From NCBI GenBank assembly GCA_023213395.1, contig CM041465.1, positions 252,409,741 to 252,473,740 on the forward strand: 64,000 nt of DNA, given 5' to 3'. The position numbers were made by a program, and so were the translations under genes. The notes under the pieces were generated by a model, which worked only from the letters and a program-made list of their open reading frames with translations, searched no databases and was not told the DNA's origin. Of this stretch, positions 1-10,590 are shown piece after piece (within the stretch, counting starts at the first letter, position 1; each line of letters opens with the position of its first letter). Source of the stretch: Cycas panzhihuaensis. Its lineage: Eukaryota > Cycadophyta.

Positions 1-235
1 ACCTTCCTCTCGAATCTATCCAGGCTACCCCCCTTGTACACGCTCTCTCTCCCAGATTGAGGGCCACTTCAAGGTTGTTGAGTGCCATTCGCAGGTCCCA
101 AACTCGTGCTCTGGCACACGGGGCACCCTGCGTGGTACTTTCTTTGCTTGTAGGTTTTCGCCCACACCCTCGATACCATCATCGACTACCATTACTCCTA
201 CCGAGCATAGTTATTATCCCGTAGACGTGCATCCA
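1..235 (+). repeat. End of the 5' LTR of A1
   Basis: These 235 bases match 7612-7848 with about 10% differences and stop at the shared GCATCCA end, which fixes the LTR boundary. The rest of the LTR lies before the window. Confidence 0.85.
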
Positions 236-236
236 C

Positions 237-254
237 TGGTGACCATACTGAGGA
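237..254 (+). other. Probable primer-binding site of A1
   Basis: TGGTGACCATACTGAGG begins one base after the LTR end, the normal place for a tRNA primer site. Element A2 has TGGCGACCATCTTGAGG at the same place. I could not assign the tRNA. Confidence 0.5.
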
Positions 255-492
255 CCTGCCTGTAAGGGAGCTAGTTCCTATCCCTTCATGTTAGTACTAT
301 TACCTTTTAGTGGTCTCCTCCACTTCTTCCTTTTGTTGGGCAGCCCCCAACACATACTTTGCATCTTTTTCCTTCTTCTAACGTATTGGCAAGTTTTGTA
401 TGCGATGCTTCTCACATCGCCTATGTGGTTTACTTCCATTATTAGAAGACCCTACATATCGTCTTCTTTCATCATTGTATTCTGATTTGACA

Positions 493-2982
493 ATGGAAGG
501 ATACCCTTCAGATTGGGCTTATCATGCTTTTGCTTCAGAAGATCATGAGTTCCCCACATCCATTTCGGGATCCACCCAAGAGGGTGACGATCCCATCTAC
601 TACCCTGGTGATCAACATCACCCACTTGACACCCATCCTTCTACTCATACAATAGAGGGCCCATCTCCTCTCAAGATTCACCATCCAGTTGGTGATTCTT
701 ATGAGGAGCGTCCTGAGGGGTCTACTTCATTTGAGGTCCCGTCTACCTCTTATGATCACGTAGATACCCCTCCTGCTGACGTGGTTGAAGTCCTTAGTGA
801 GTGCTTTCGAGCTGCTCGTCTTCAATTGTGTCCTAGATGGTTTAAAGATATCTTACGTGGTGGGGCATCTTCCTCATCCGCTCCTGTCCCACTGTCTTCA
901 TCTACATCTACACCCCCCATGATAAGTAATCCTTTTGTGCCTACACATTCATCCTGCTCTATTTTTATGTCTACCTTAGGGATGTCTATTACACCTTCTA
1001 TCCCTCATCATGGTCCCAACTCCTTGGGACTCTCTCGTGGTATGTCTTTCTCCCAGCTTGGGGTTAGCATGCCTTTTCCTAGTCTAGCCAATACGCCACC
1101 TCCCAACGTGGCACATGTATTTCCTAGTAGGCCTAGAGGTCTTACTAACGCTACTACTATTAGTCACGTGGGATCCGCTCCTACATGTACTCAAAACCAA
1201 CCTAATGGTCATTCCCTTTATGTACCCCTAGGTTATACTTCTCTATCTTAGGGGCACGATAAAGGAAACCATATTCTAGCTTATGGGGTGGACCCGTTAC
1301 ATCCATATGGGGTTGCGCCACCCATAAGCGGTCCATATAGACAAAACTTGATTCCTCACCCTTCCTTCCCTTCATCCTGCATAGCTCCTTACGCTGTGCC
1401 TTTGCAAGGAAACCCAACTTCCTTTCAAGGTACTTATCCTCAAGTCCCTTTCCAACAAGGGATATTTCCTCAAGGAGGGATGGGCTTACCACCCCCATCT
1501 GTTCCTTGTCTATTACCTCTTACATCATTTGCCGATCCTATGGTCCAGGCAAGGGCATGTCCCTTTATGGATTATAGATCGACACCACTATCTGTTGAGG
1601 CGTTAAGAACCAACTTACTGCCTCATCCCCCCAAAGTTCCTAAGTTCGATGGAACTTCATCACTGGACCTAGCGGAGCATGTTCGTAGTTTGTCTATGGC
1701 GTGCATTGATTACTGGGCCTATGACCACATACTAATGAAATTATTCCCGTGATCATTATAAGGCGATGCCCTTAAATGGTTTTATCACCTGCCTGCCCAT
1801 TCCATTTTTTCATTCCAGCAACTTATGGATGAGTTCATCAACTATATTGATGTGGCTCGTCCATTCGAAAGTGGAATGAAATCCCTTCTTTTGCTCAAAC
1901 AAGGTCACGATGAGATGAATCGTGACTTCATGCGGTGATTTCATGACCTCCTCCATTCCACTAAGGCTATTTTACCTAAGGAATTGAAGAGGGATCTCTT
2001 CGTTAATGCACTTCACCTTGAAGTTCATGTAGAAGTCCTTAAGATGGGGGCAACTACATGTGATTCTACCATCGCAAAGAGTTTAGCGCTTGAGGCTATT
2101 GAGATCTAGGCCAGACTCAAGAAGCCTCTCAAGCCCTCACAACGATGTGAGGCACCACCTCAAACCAAAGAGACCAAACCACAACAATCCACTAGGTCCT
2201 CTTCTCATCTGACTGAGAAGACCCTAGATCTGCTCACCTCTACTATATATTCATTCGAACGTATGATGAAGGAACTTAAACTGCAAGCTCCTTCATCACC
2301 CAATTCCAACAAACAAATCCAATAAGCTACTCAAGCTGCCCTCCCTAGGAGTGGTAATGCCCAGTCCTCTTAAGCAAGGAAGCTAGATTCCTCACTTGAG
2401 AAGAAGTGGTGTTCCATTCATGGGGAGTGTTTCCATGACAACTCACGTTGTCAGGCTCAGCATCCTAGGGATGCCCCTCAATGTGACTCATCCCCTAAAC
2501 AGGCCTCAAGGCCTAACCTAGACCAACCGGTCCACAAGGATCCATTCCCTAAATATGGGGAATGTGATCATAATGCTCAACCTAAAACCAACCGGAACCA
2601 GAGAAGATCCCGGAATTCATGTCCTTCTCGCGATAAGGGGAAAGGCGCCTGGGATTCGTCTTCTTCCTCACGCTTCCCTGACCATTGTACTCCCTCACCT
2701 TCGCAGTTCCAAAATAAGGGAAAGAAAGTAATCCAAATGCTTGATGCCACCCCCTTATATGCCCTCACTCGGTCTCAAGCCGCTAAAGAAGCTGCTGGCA
2801 CCTCTTCTTCTGCTCTACACTCTGATCCCCTTACGAAAACCTCCCTTTCGGAAGTCCCATTACTTCCCAAGACTATTCCTGTACATCCTGGTCGTTACGA
2901 TTTTTGAAGGGTACTTACCCAACCTACTACGAAGGGGAAGCCTTTCTTTATCGTTGACGAGCTCCACACTGTTGCTGCAGGG
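493..2982 (+). pseudogene. gag: Gag polyprotein remnant (A1)
   Basis: This encoded the structural capsid/nucleocapsid protein. The start at 493 (MEGYPSDW) is shared with A2 at 47593. Order: a Ser/Pro-rich N-terminal region to about 1600, then a retrotransposon-Gag-like helical core (around KFDGTSSLDLAEHV at 1650 to about 2100), a charged linker, and near 2410 a knuckle spaced C-x2-H-x4-H-x4-C (WCSIHGECFH...C), as in Tat Gags. One frame runs throughout but is interrupted by stops at 1249, 1750, 1759, 1936, 2107, 2323 and 2371. The core is present here and missing in A2. Gag continues into protease in the same frame. Confidence 0.8.
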
Positions 2983-3435
2983 ATGTCCTTGATAGATGTT
3001 TTGAGGAGTTGTCCCAAACAACAAACTCTCCTTTTGGAAGCTTTAGGGTTGAATGATGCGCTTATTCATGCTTTAGGCATCACCCAAAGCCACGAGCCCG
3101 TCATTTCTTTTGACCCTAGAGACCTTTCCCCTGCTTATGAAAGGGAATGCCAATGGAACTTCCCTTTCACCATTACTATTGACACACCAGACTATACCCT
3201 ACGAAGGATTGTTGTCAACAACGGTTCTTCCGTTAATGCCATGCCCTTACGCGTTATGCAAGAGCTTGGCATTTCCACCTTGGAACCTGTTCTATGGCAA
3301 TGCCAAGGCTACAATGGCAGCGAAAAGACTCCATTAGGATCTGTTTCGATCCCACTCACTCTAGAGGGCAAGACTGTCCTCACTGATATTGTAGTCCTTG
3401 ACGTTGACATTGACTACAATCTTCTCTTGGGTTAA
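2983..3435 (+). pseudogene. pol: Retropepsin-like protease remnant (A1)
   Basis: An aspartic protease region that would have cleaved the Gag-Pol polyprotein. It has RIVVNNGSSVNAMPLRVMQ followed by a hydrophobic stretch ending DIDYNLLLG, matching the Tat protease pattern (V-D-x-G-S-S-x-N, then YN-LLG). The catalytic Asp before NGSS is Asn here, so it is inactive; A2 keeps DNGS but has a frameshift just after it. It lies in the same frame as gag, and a TAA follows directly. Confidence 0.75.
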
Positions 3436-3507
3436 CCATGGCTCGATCAGATGGGAGCCATGTGTTCGACTCGCTAGAGGCAACTTAAGTTCGTCCATGA
3501 TGGATAG

Positions 3508-4377
3508 ATGAGGGTTGTTTCCCGTGAATGCCCATCAGTTAAACAAACTCGTCCTACCAACCAAGTAAGCCATGGCCATACAAAAGGGGACAAAGGCCCT
3601 TCTATTCATGCCTTGGCTTGCTCCATCGGCATACTCGATTTATCCCATCTCGAAGAAGATCCTGTATCTTCTTCCTCTAGTCTTACTTGCTTTGCTCCTA
3701 TCGGTGTCGGGAGCTACAGGTACCTTGCCTTGTTTAGTGACGATGAGTTCCATGACAAGGATGAGGACTTTCCTCACCCTGTTTTATTCCTCCGCGCTAG
3801 TAGGAGGCACCCTTCTTGTTCTAGGTCCCAACCTAGAACCCCTTTTGTTAGAGAGACTAGTCACCCCCTTGTTTCACATGTCATTGCATGCATTGATCCA
3901 CAGCTCATTGATTCTTCCTCTCTGTCACCCCTTGCAGGTGATGGTTTTGAGGAATTTCCTTTTGCTCCTTCCAAGGAGCCCCTTCCTGACTCTCTCTTAG
4001 AGTCTTCTGAGGAAGTTGGACATCCTGATGACCACTGTGGTCCCATTGTTCCCACTTCCTATAGCACTTCATCTATTCAAAGTAAGGTCATCCATGGGGT
4101 GGATTACTTCGAAGATGATGAAGCCTTGCTTGAGCACTTAGCAGGCTCCGCACCCAACTTTCCTTCTGGTCACCACAGGCTTGGCCACCAGAAGGTCGTG
4201 GCGATTGGGTCCACACTCACTGACCCAATTCCATCCCCTATTCCATCTCTTCCTATTGACCTTTCCCCTCTCTATTTCGAGGAGGGGAATGCCATGTGCA
4301 TGGGGGCGACCCATGACATAATCTTAGCCCAGGCAATGTCATTAAGGTGGGGGCAGAATGCTCTCCTGATGAGGTAA
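3508..4377 (+). pseudogene. pol: Protease-RT linker region of Pol (A1)
   Basis: About 290 codons in the gag-protease frame, Ser/Pro/Asp-rich, with no catalytic motif I recognise. A2 has the homologous stretch at about 44530-45345 (shared LEEDPVSSSSSLT-like and GVGSYRYLALFSDDE-like segments), so it is a conserved spacer of this family. The frame changes near 4340: the sequence that should read on into RT is in frame 3. Confidence 0.55.
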
Positions 4378-5300
4378 GGGAATATTCCCTTTTGTTCCAG
4401 GAGTTCCGGGATGTCTTCATATGGGATTATTCTGACATGAAGGGAATCGACCCCTCCATAGCCACCCACAATCTCACTACTATTCTTGGTACCCGACCCA
4501 TGCACCAGAAGTAGCGTCCCCTCCACCCTAAATTCTCGGCCCCTGTCAAGATGGAGGTTGAGAAACTTTTGGATGCTGGACTTATTACTTCTATCGACTA
4601 CCCTAAATGGGTGTCCAACATCATTCCCATTACTAAAAAGAATGGGACTATCTGGATATGCATTGATTTCCATGATATCAATAATGCATGTCCTAAGGAC
4701 AACTTTCTACTCCCTTTTATCGATCAAATCATTAATCGAATTACCGGGTTTGAGGTTATGTCCTTGATGGATGGCTTCTCTGGCTATAATCAGATTCAAA
4801 TATCTCCTGAAGACCGCCACAAGATGGCCTTCACCACCTCGTGGGGTACCTTTACCTACAAGGCAATGCCCTTTGGCCTAAAAAATGCAGGCGCTACTTA
4901 CCAAAGGGCAATGCATTTTATCTTCCATGACCTCATCAATGACATGTTGGAGGTCTTTATGGATGACATGATGGGTCTTTCATGCATTAAGGCCCATCAT
5001 CCCTCGCACTTGAAGGCTATCTTCATGTGGTGCCATAAGTACCATGTAAGCCTAAGCCCACTCAAATGCGAGTTTGCCGTTACTTTGGGAAAACTCCTTG
5101 GGTTCCTTGTGTCAAAACAAGGAATTCAGATTGACAGTGATAAAGTCAAGGCAATCCTTGATATGCTGCCTCCTAGAACCCAATGACAGATCAAGTCATC
5201 CCTAGGTAGTTTTGGTTTCCTTAGGTGCTTCCTGGCAGACTTTGCTATGAGTGCCAAACCCTTGACTAACCTATTGAAGAAGGGAGCCCAATTTGTTTAG
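4378..5300 (+). pseudogene. pol: Reverse transcriptase remnant (A1)
   Basis: RNA-dependent DNA polymerase that copies the element's RNA. Typical Ty3/gypsy motifs appear in order: VEKLLDAGLI, YPKWVSNIIPITKKNG, CIDFHDINNACPKD, MDGFSGYNQI, KAMPFGLKNAGATYQRAM, and the active-site FMDD at 4956-4967 with both Asp residues kept. It is broken by a TAG at about 4513 and a TGA at 5184 (Gln to stop). The frame continues into RNase H. Confidence 0.9.
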
Positions 5301-5800
5301 TTTGATAAGGCCCAACAAGCCTTCGAAGGACTTAAGGAAGCCCTTGCTTCAGCTCCTACGTTGGTGCCCCCTTATTTCGATAGGCCCTTCATACTCTACA
5401 CCTCGACGACTGATGAATCCATGGGTGCTATGTTGTCTCAGGAGGATGATTTAGGAGTTGAGAGAGCTATTTACTTTATTAGTCGCACCCTCATGGCTGC
5501 TGAACTTAACTATTCCCCAGTCGAGAAGGAATGTCTCTCCTTGGTTCATGCAACCAAGAAGTTTAGATACTACTTGCTTGGTAATACTACCAAGGTGATT
5601 GTCCAGTCCGATCCTTTACGATATCTACTTACTCACTCGAACTTGATGGGTAGGGCTGGCCGTTGGGTTGTCCTGCTTCAAGAGTTTGAACTTCATATCG
5701 TCAACCGGAAATCAAAGAAGGGGATGGTTGTGGTTGAGCAGCTTGCAGATGCCCCTATCCCTAACTTGCTCGATGCCCCTATTGACGATTCTCTTCCTAA
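5301..5800 (+). pseudogene. pol: RNase H (gypsy-type) remnant (A1)
   Basis: RNase H degrades the RNA strand during reverse transcription. FILYTSTTDESMGAML aligns with the usual L-x-T-D-A-S-D start, but the first catalytic Asp is Ser; the later [18 protein letters not shown] and QSDPLRYLL blocks keep Glu and Asp. A2 and B also lack the first Asp, so the loss seems old rather than decay of this copy, which fits takeover by the second RNase H (aRNH) in Tat elements. Confidence 0.8.
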
Positions 5801-5962
5801 TGAGTCTATCTTGACCATTCAGGGCATCCCTCCCCATCCATTCATTGATAACAAGTGGTATGGTGATATCGTGTGGTACCTCACACATCAGCAGTACCAC
5901 CCTAAGGCTAGTAGTAAGGTTGGATCTCGTATCCAAACTTCTACTAGTTCCTCATGGACGAA

Positions 5963-7093
5963 GTATTGTACAAGAGGTCTTTTGATGGGATCCTCCTCTG
6001 CTATGTTACTCCTGGTGAAGCAGACCAAATACTCTGCAAATGCCACCATGGCATTTGTAGGGGTCACTTTGGAGGCCAATCCATGACCCAAAGGATCCTT
6101 TGTATGGGCTACTATTAGCCGTCCCTCTTCAAGGATGCCCATGCCTTTACCTTGAGGTGTCAGCGATGTCAGGAATATGCTAACATCTCCCATGTGCCTT
6201 CTGAGGCCCTGCATCCTATCATATCTCCATGGCCTTTCGCTTAGTGGGGTTTAGACCTCATCGGGGCTATATCCCCACCTTCTTCGTCACAACATAAGTT
6301 TATCTTGACTGCTATGGAGTACTTTACTAAATGGGCGAAAGCCATCCCTCTGGTTACTACCCCCGGTAAGACGATAGCTACTTTTGTTTACCAACACATC
6401 ATTTGCCGCTTCAGGATTCTTGATGTCTTGATTACTAACAACAGAACCCCTTTTTGTAACAAGGAGATGGATGAGCTTTGTGAGAAATTCAAAATCTCTC
6501 ACAAAACTTCCTCTCCTTATTACCCCCAGGTAAATGGTCAAGTGGAGTTGTTCAACAAGATTCTCAGTAATATTCTAAAGAAAATTGTTACTCAGTCTCA
6601 AAAAGACCGGCACCTTCAGCTCCCTTCCACCTTGTGAGCTTACCATACCTCTGTTCGTGCTACTATGGGAATGACTCCGTTCTCCCTAGTTTATGGGATC
6701 GAGGCAATACTCCCGTTGGAAGTTGAGATTCCCTCTTTATGAGTTTCTCTTTGGGGTCTCATCGATGAGGAGTCGATCTGTCAGGCTCACCTCTTAGACC
6801 TCGAAGCCTTAGATGAGAGATGTTTAACTGCCTGTCAGGCTAACCTCGCATCCAAAGCCCTCTCACAAAGGACCTACAATAAATACCTTTGTTCTCATCC
6901 TTTATATCTCAGGGACCACGTCCTCAAATTAGAATATCTCCACGACTGCTTGACTAAATTCAAACCCAAATGGGTTAGTCCCTTTGTCATTCTCAAGAGC
7001 CTCGATAATGGTGGTTATAGGATTGCCACCTTGGAGGGTCTTGAGTTTGAGAAAGCTATTAATGGAAAATTCCTCAAGAAATTCTACTCATGA
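5963..7093 (+). pseudogene. pol: Integrase remnant (A1)
   Basis: Integrase inserts the cDNA into host DNA. A zinc-binding region (CHHG...CQRC, 6045-6180), a catalytic core (WGLDLIG; LITNNRTPF; NGQVELFNK) and a C-terminal GPY/F-like region ending FLKKFYS are seen in one frame, different from RT. The second catalytic Asp is changed (TDN to TNN), and stops stand at about 6112, 6242, 6637 and 6741. The end at 7091-7093 matches the A2 and C3 integrase ends. Confidence 0.88.
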
Positions 7094-7470
7094 CTTCGTC
7101 ATCACCTTATCCATGCTCTGAAATGAGCCTAAACTACCATCTTAAGTTCGTTCCATTTCCTCCTATCCACAAGTGGAATGACGACTTAAGATGGCCTCTT
7201 TCGTTTCCTTCTGGTTCCTCCCGTGAAACCCTTGCTCCCATTTTCCTTGGGACTTTATCTTCCTATTTGGGCATCCCCCAGTTAGGATGACACTTTAGAG
7301 TATCGTCACTCCCATCTTGCTCGGTATTTCCTTTGCATATCCCGCTATGCTCCCATGTGGACATGCATGTTGCCTTATTTCCTAGCCCCACATATGTCTA
7401 TTGCCTCTACTCATGGTGGTCGTGTATGCTCCTATTAAGAATATGGTCCTGCATGAAAGGAAATACGTGG
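7094..7470 (+). other. Post-integrase spacer (A1)
   Basis: Untranslated region homologous to A2 41430-41817 (reverse strand). It opens with CTCTGAAATGAGCCTAAACT, a motif found after integrase in every family here. Homology to the A2 spacer stops near 7470, where LTR sequence starts abruptly. Confidence 0.6.
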
Positions 7471-7848
7471 GCCTATTTGCTTTGACCAAATAACCAAGAG
7501 AGACTCGGTTACATTGTAGGCTTTCACCTACCTTATCCACGTCCGTTTCCTTTCATCATAAGGAAATCTCTGAGGATTCCTCTTCTTCCCTTCCGGCCAT
7601 CCAAGGGTGGGAGGACCTTCCTCTCGAGTCTATCTGGGCTACCCCCTTTATACACGCTCTCTCTCCCAGATTGAGGGCCACTTCAAGGTTGTTGGGTACC
7701 ATCTGCAGGTCTCGAACTCATGCTCTAACGCATGGGGGCCCTGTGTGGTACTTTCTTTGCTTGTAGGTTTTTGCCCACACCCTCGATACCATCATCGACT
7801 ACCATTACTCCTACTGAGTATAGTTATTATCCCATAGATGTGCATCCA
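7471..7848 (+). repeat. Truncated 3' LTR of A1
   Basis: About 375 bp matching only the terminal part of the 2.75 kb LTRs of A2 (reverse complement of 34571-34960). The LTR start, polypurine tract, aRNH and antisense gene are missing, so a deletion joined the post-integrase spacer to the inner LTR. Ends GCATCCA at 7848. Confidence 0.8.
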
Positions 7849-8840
7849 AGAAGGCAATGGTATACTATTAGGGGAAACCATTGGGGTTGACCTCAAGATA
7901 GACTAAACACTAAGAATAATCAAAGTAGGAGCTAATTACCCCCCTTCTAAGGTCAAACAATTGAAAGAATTTTTAGAGAAAATTTCTTTATTTTTGCATA
8001 AGACTATAGAAATATGAAGGGGTTATACCTTGATGTTGTAGTCCACAATATTACCACCATTCCTGGAGTCAAAACCAAATGACAAAAATAAAGGCCTATC
8101 TATCCCTTTCTTTTTGCAATAATCAAGTAAGAGGTGGAAAAGCTCCTAAAGATTAACTTCATTCAATCATTAGATTATTTCCAATGAGTTTTTAATATCA
8201 TGCACATCATGAAAATGAATAATTCCATCTACATTTATATTAAGTTTTATGACCTTAACGATTTTTGCCTTAAGGCCAATTTTTTGCCACCCTTTCTCGA
8301 TCAAATTTAAGACAAAACCACTACTTTTGATGTAATGCCTTTCATGAATGGTGTTTTGGGATGCAAGCAAATCCTCATATCACTTAAATACTACCATAAG
8401 ACAACAATCACTATGCCATGGGGGGTATTCTCCTATAAGGTTATGTCATTTGGTCTTAAACATATAAGGGTGACCTACCAATGAGCCATGGTATTCATAT
8501 TCCATTACTTATTAGGGGTCACTATTGTAGTCTATCTTAATGACATGTTGGGATTATTACAATATCAAAAAACCACATTCATGACTTGATAACTAAATTT
8601 GAAAGACATGAAAAGTATCAACTATATCTTAATTCTAATAAATATGTATTTGTAGTTAAATCCATGTAGAAATAGCATCAAGATAGACCCTAAGAAAGTT
8701 AAATCCATACTTGAAATGTGCCTACCTTATAATCAAAAGAAGGTTAATTCATTTATTAGAACATTGGGACTTCTATATAGATTCGTTGTAGACTTCTCCC
8801 TTAATATGAAGCCACTCACAAACCTCCTTAAAAGGGGCAC
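7849..8840 (+). pseudogene. pol: Reverse transcriptase remnant (B)
   Basis: Weak but collinear similarity to the A1 protease-RT junction and RT: a GVKTKPNDKNK-like segment near 8070, then the palm region ending in VYLNDML at 8530-8550, where the first active-site Asp of YxDD is Asn. Many stops and frameshifts. It begins exactly where A1 ends. Confidence 0.7.
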
Positions 8841-9350
8841 GTCTCTTGAGTGGACCCTAGTTGTCTAAGAAGCATTTGACAGGCTTAAGCAAGTCCTCAT
8901 ATATACTTCTACCCTCATTCTACCCCTTTTTAACAAACCTTTTATTTTATATGTTTCATCCATTGGGAATCCCTTAAGGGTGTGGTTGCCTAAGTGGATG
9001 AGTTTGGATAAGATCGAGCTATTTATTTCATTAGTCATACATTTGTTATTGTAAAAGTGAATTACTTCCCATCTAAGAAAGAGTGCATAGTGTTAGTCTT
9101 TGCAACCAAGAAGTAACATCATTAGTTACTTAACTACACCACCCATGTGATTACATAATTAGATCTAATTAGATTCGTACTTACTAAGATCAAACTCACT
9201 AAGTAAATAGGTAAGTGAGCCTTACTTCTTTAAGAGTTTAACCTATGAACGGTTAACTATAAGTCCAAGAAAGGAATGGTTATTATCGAGTAACTAGTTG
9301 TGACACCTCTTCCTAATAGGAATCATCATGTTATTGATGATGCACTCCCA
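8841..9350 (+). pseudogene. pol: RNase H (gypsy-type) remnant, copy 1 (B)
   Basis: Reads LLKRGTSLEW, FNKPFILYVSSIGNP and VNYFPSKKECIVLVFATKK, aligned with the A1 RNase H. The first catalytic Asp is absent here too (VSSIG). Broken by stops and frameshifts. Confidence 0.6.
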
Positions 9351-9559
9351 AATGAGCACATCTTTTAAGTTGACACTCTCTTATGTAAGAACGATAATGA
9401 GTGGTATAAGGATATTTGTACCTATTTATACGAACAAACTTATCTGTTAGTTGTTTCTTCTAAAAAGAGGAAGAGAGTTAGAACAACCACATGTTAGTAC
9501 CTATTGCTTGATGAAGTTCTCTACAAATACTCATTCGATAGAGTTTTGTTGAGATGTCT

Positions 9560-10590
9560 CACTTATTTAAAAGCATAAGCTACCCTAACTAAATGCCATA
9601 ATAGTATTTGTGATGGTCACTTTGGTGGCTAATCTACTACTTAATGTATCCTTTACATAGGCTACTACTAGCCCACCTTATTTAAGGATATGTACAGGTA
9701 TATGTAAAAGTGTGAAAAATGCTAAGCACACTCCTCCCTCATCACCACTCCTCTAAGAGTTATCCTCTCACCATGGTTGTTCTCCCTATGGGGTCTTGAC
9801 CTTATTAGACAAATATACCCTCCATCGTTTGACACCTATAAATTCATTCTAACCATCATAATTTGTCCTATTAAGCACTAGAACTATGAAGGTGATCACC
9901 ACATTCATCTTACAACACATTATTTGTAGATTCAAAGTCCCTAACATCATCATTACTGATAATGGGATCTCATTTTATAATGATTAAATTATAACAAGTT
10001 TCATATAACACACAGGACACCATCCCCTTATTATCGATAGGCTAATGGCTAGATTAAATCCTTTATCAAAACTTTGGCCAAAATCTTGGTTAAAATGGTG
10101 GCCTCTTCTCATTGTAATTGGCACATCCAACTCTTTCCTGCTTTATAGGCATATCGCACTTTAATACAAAATGTAACAGGGATGACCCTTTTCTCCTTAG
10201 TTTATGGCACATAAGCCATTCTTCCCTTGGAGGTTGAGATCCCCTCATTTTGAGTATTACTTAAGCATTTCACTAATGAAGAATGGCTAAGATAAGTTAG
10301 ACTATTAGAGTTAGAAAAAATAGATGAAACATATCTTGAGGCTTATCAAAGAAACCTAGCTTCCAAAAATAGAGCTCAAATAGCTCATAATAGACATCTT
10401 AGGCCCTAATAGTTTTGTGTGGATAAAAATTTGCTTAAATTAGAATACCTTCATGATAAATAAGAGAAGCTTACTCCTAAATTGATTGGATCCTACCTCG
10501 TGATTGAAGACTTAAATAATAGAGCCTACTGCTTGGCCACACTTAAAGATCTTAAAATTTCAAACGCTATTAATTCATAATATCTACAGA
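9560..10590 (+). pseudogene. pol: Integrase remnant, copy 1 (B)
   Basis: Contains C-x2-H-like HNSICDGHFGG near 9600, ITDNGISFYN near 9950 with the second catalytic Asp, and a C-terminal block (KLEYLHDK) ending near 10590. A stretch of about 23 bp present in copy 2 (near 13657-13690) is missing. Many stops. Confidence 0.75.

Larger units (their letters stand above)
1..7848 (+). mobile_element. Degenerate Tat-lineage Ty3/gypsy retrotransposon, element A1
   Basis: The window opens inside the 5' LTR, and the same sequence returns at 7612-7848; both copies end at the same GCATCCA. Between them, in order on the + strand, lie gag, protease, RT, RNase H and integrase remnants. Gag, protease and linker share one frame, RT and RNase H a second, integrase a third, all with in-frame stops, so the copy is dead. 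Compared with A2 it lacks the antisense PMD gene, the aRNH and most of the 3' LTR. By hand count the two LTR ends differ at roughly one base in ten, so it is older than A2. It appears inserted into element B, whose RT region starts directly at 7849. Confidence 0.9.
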
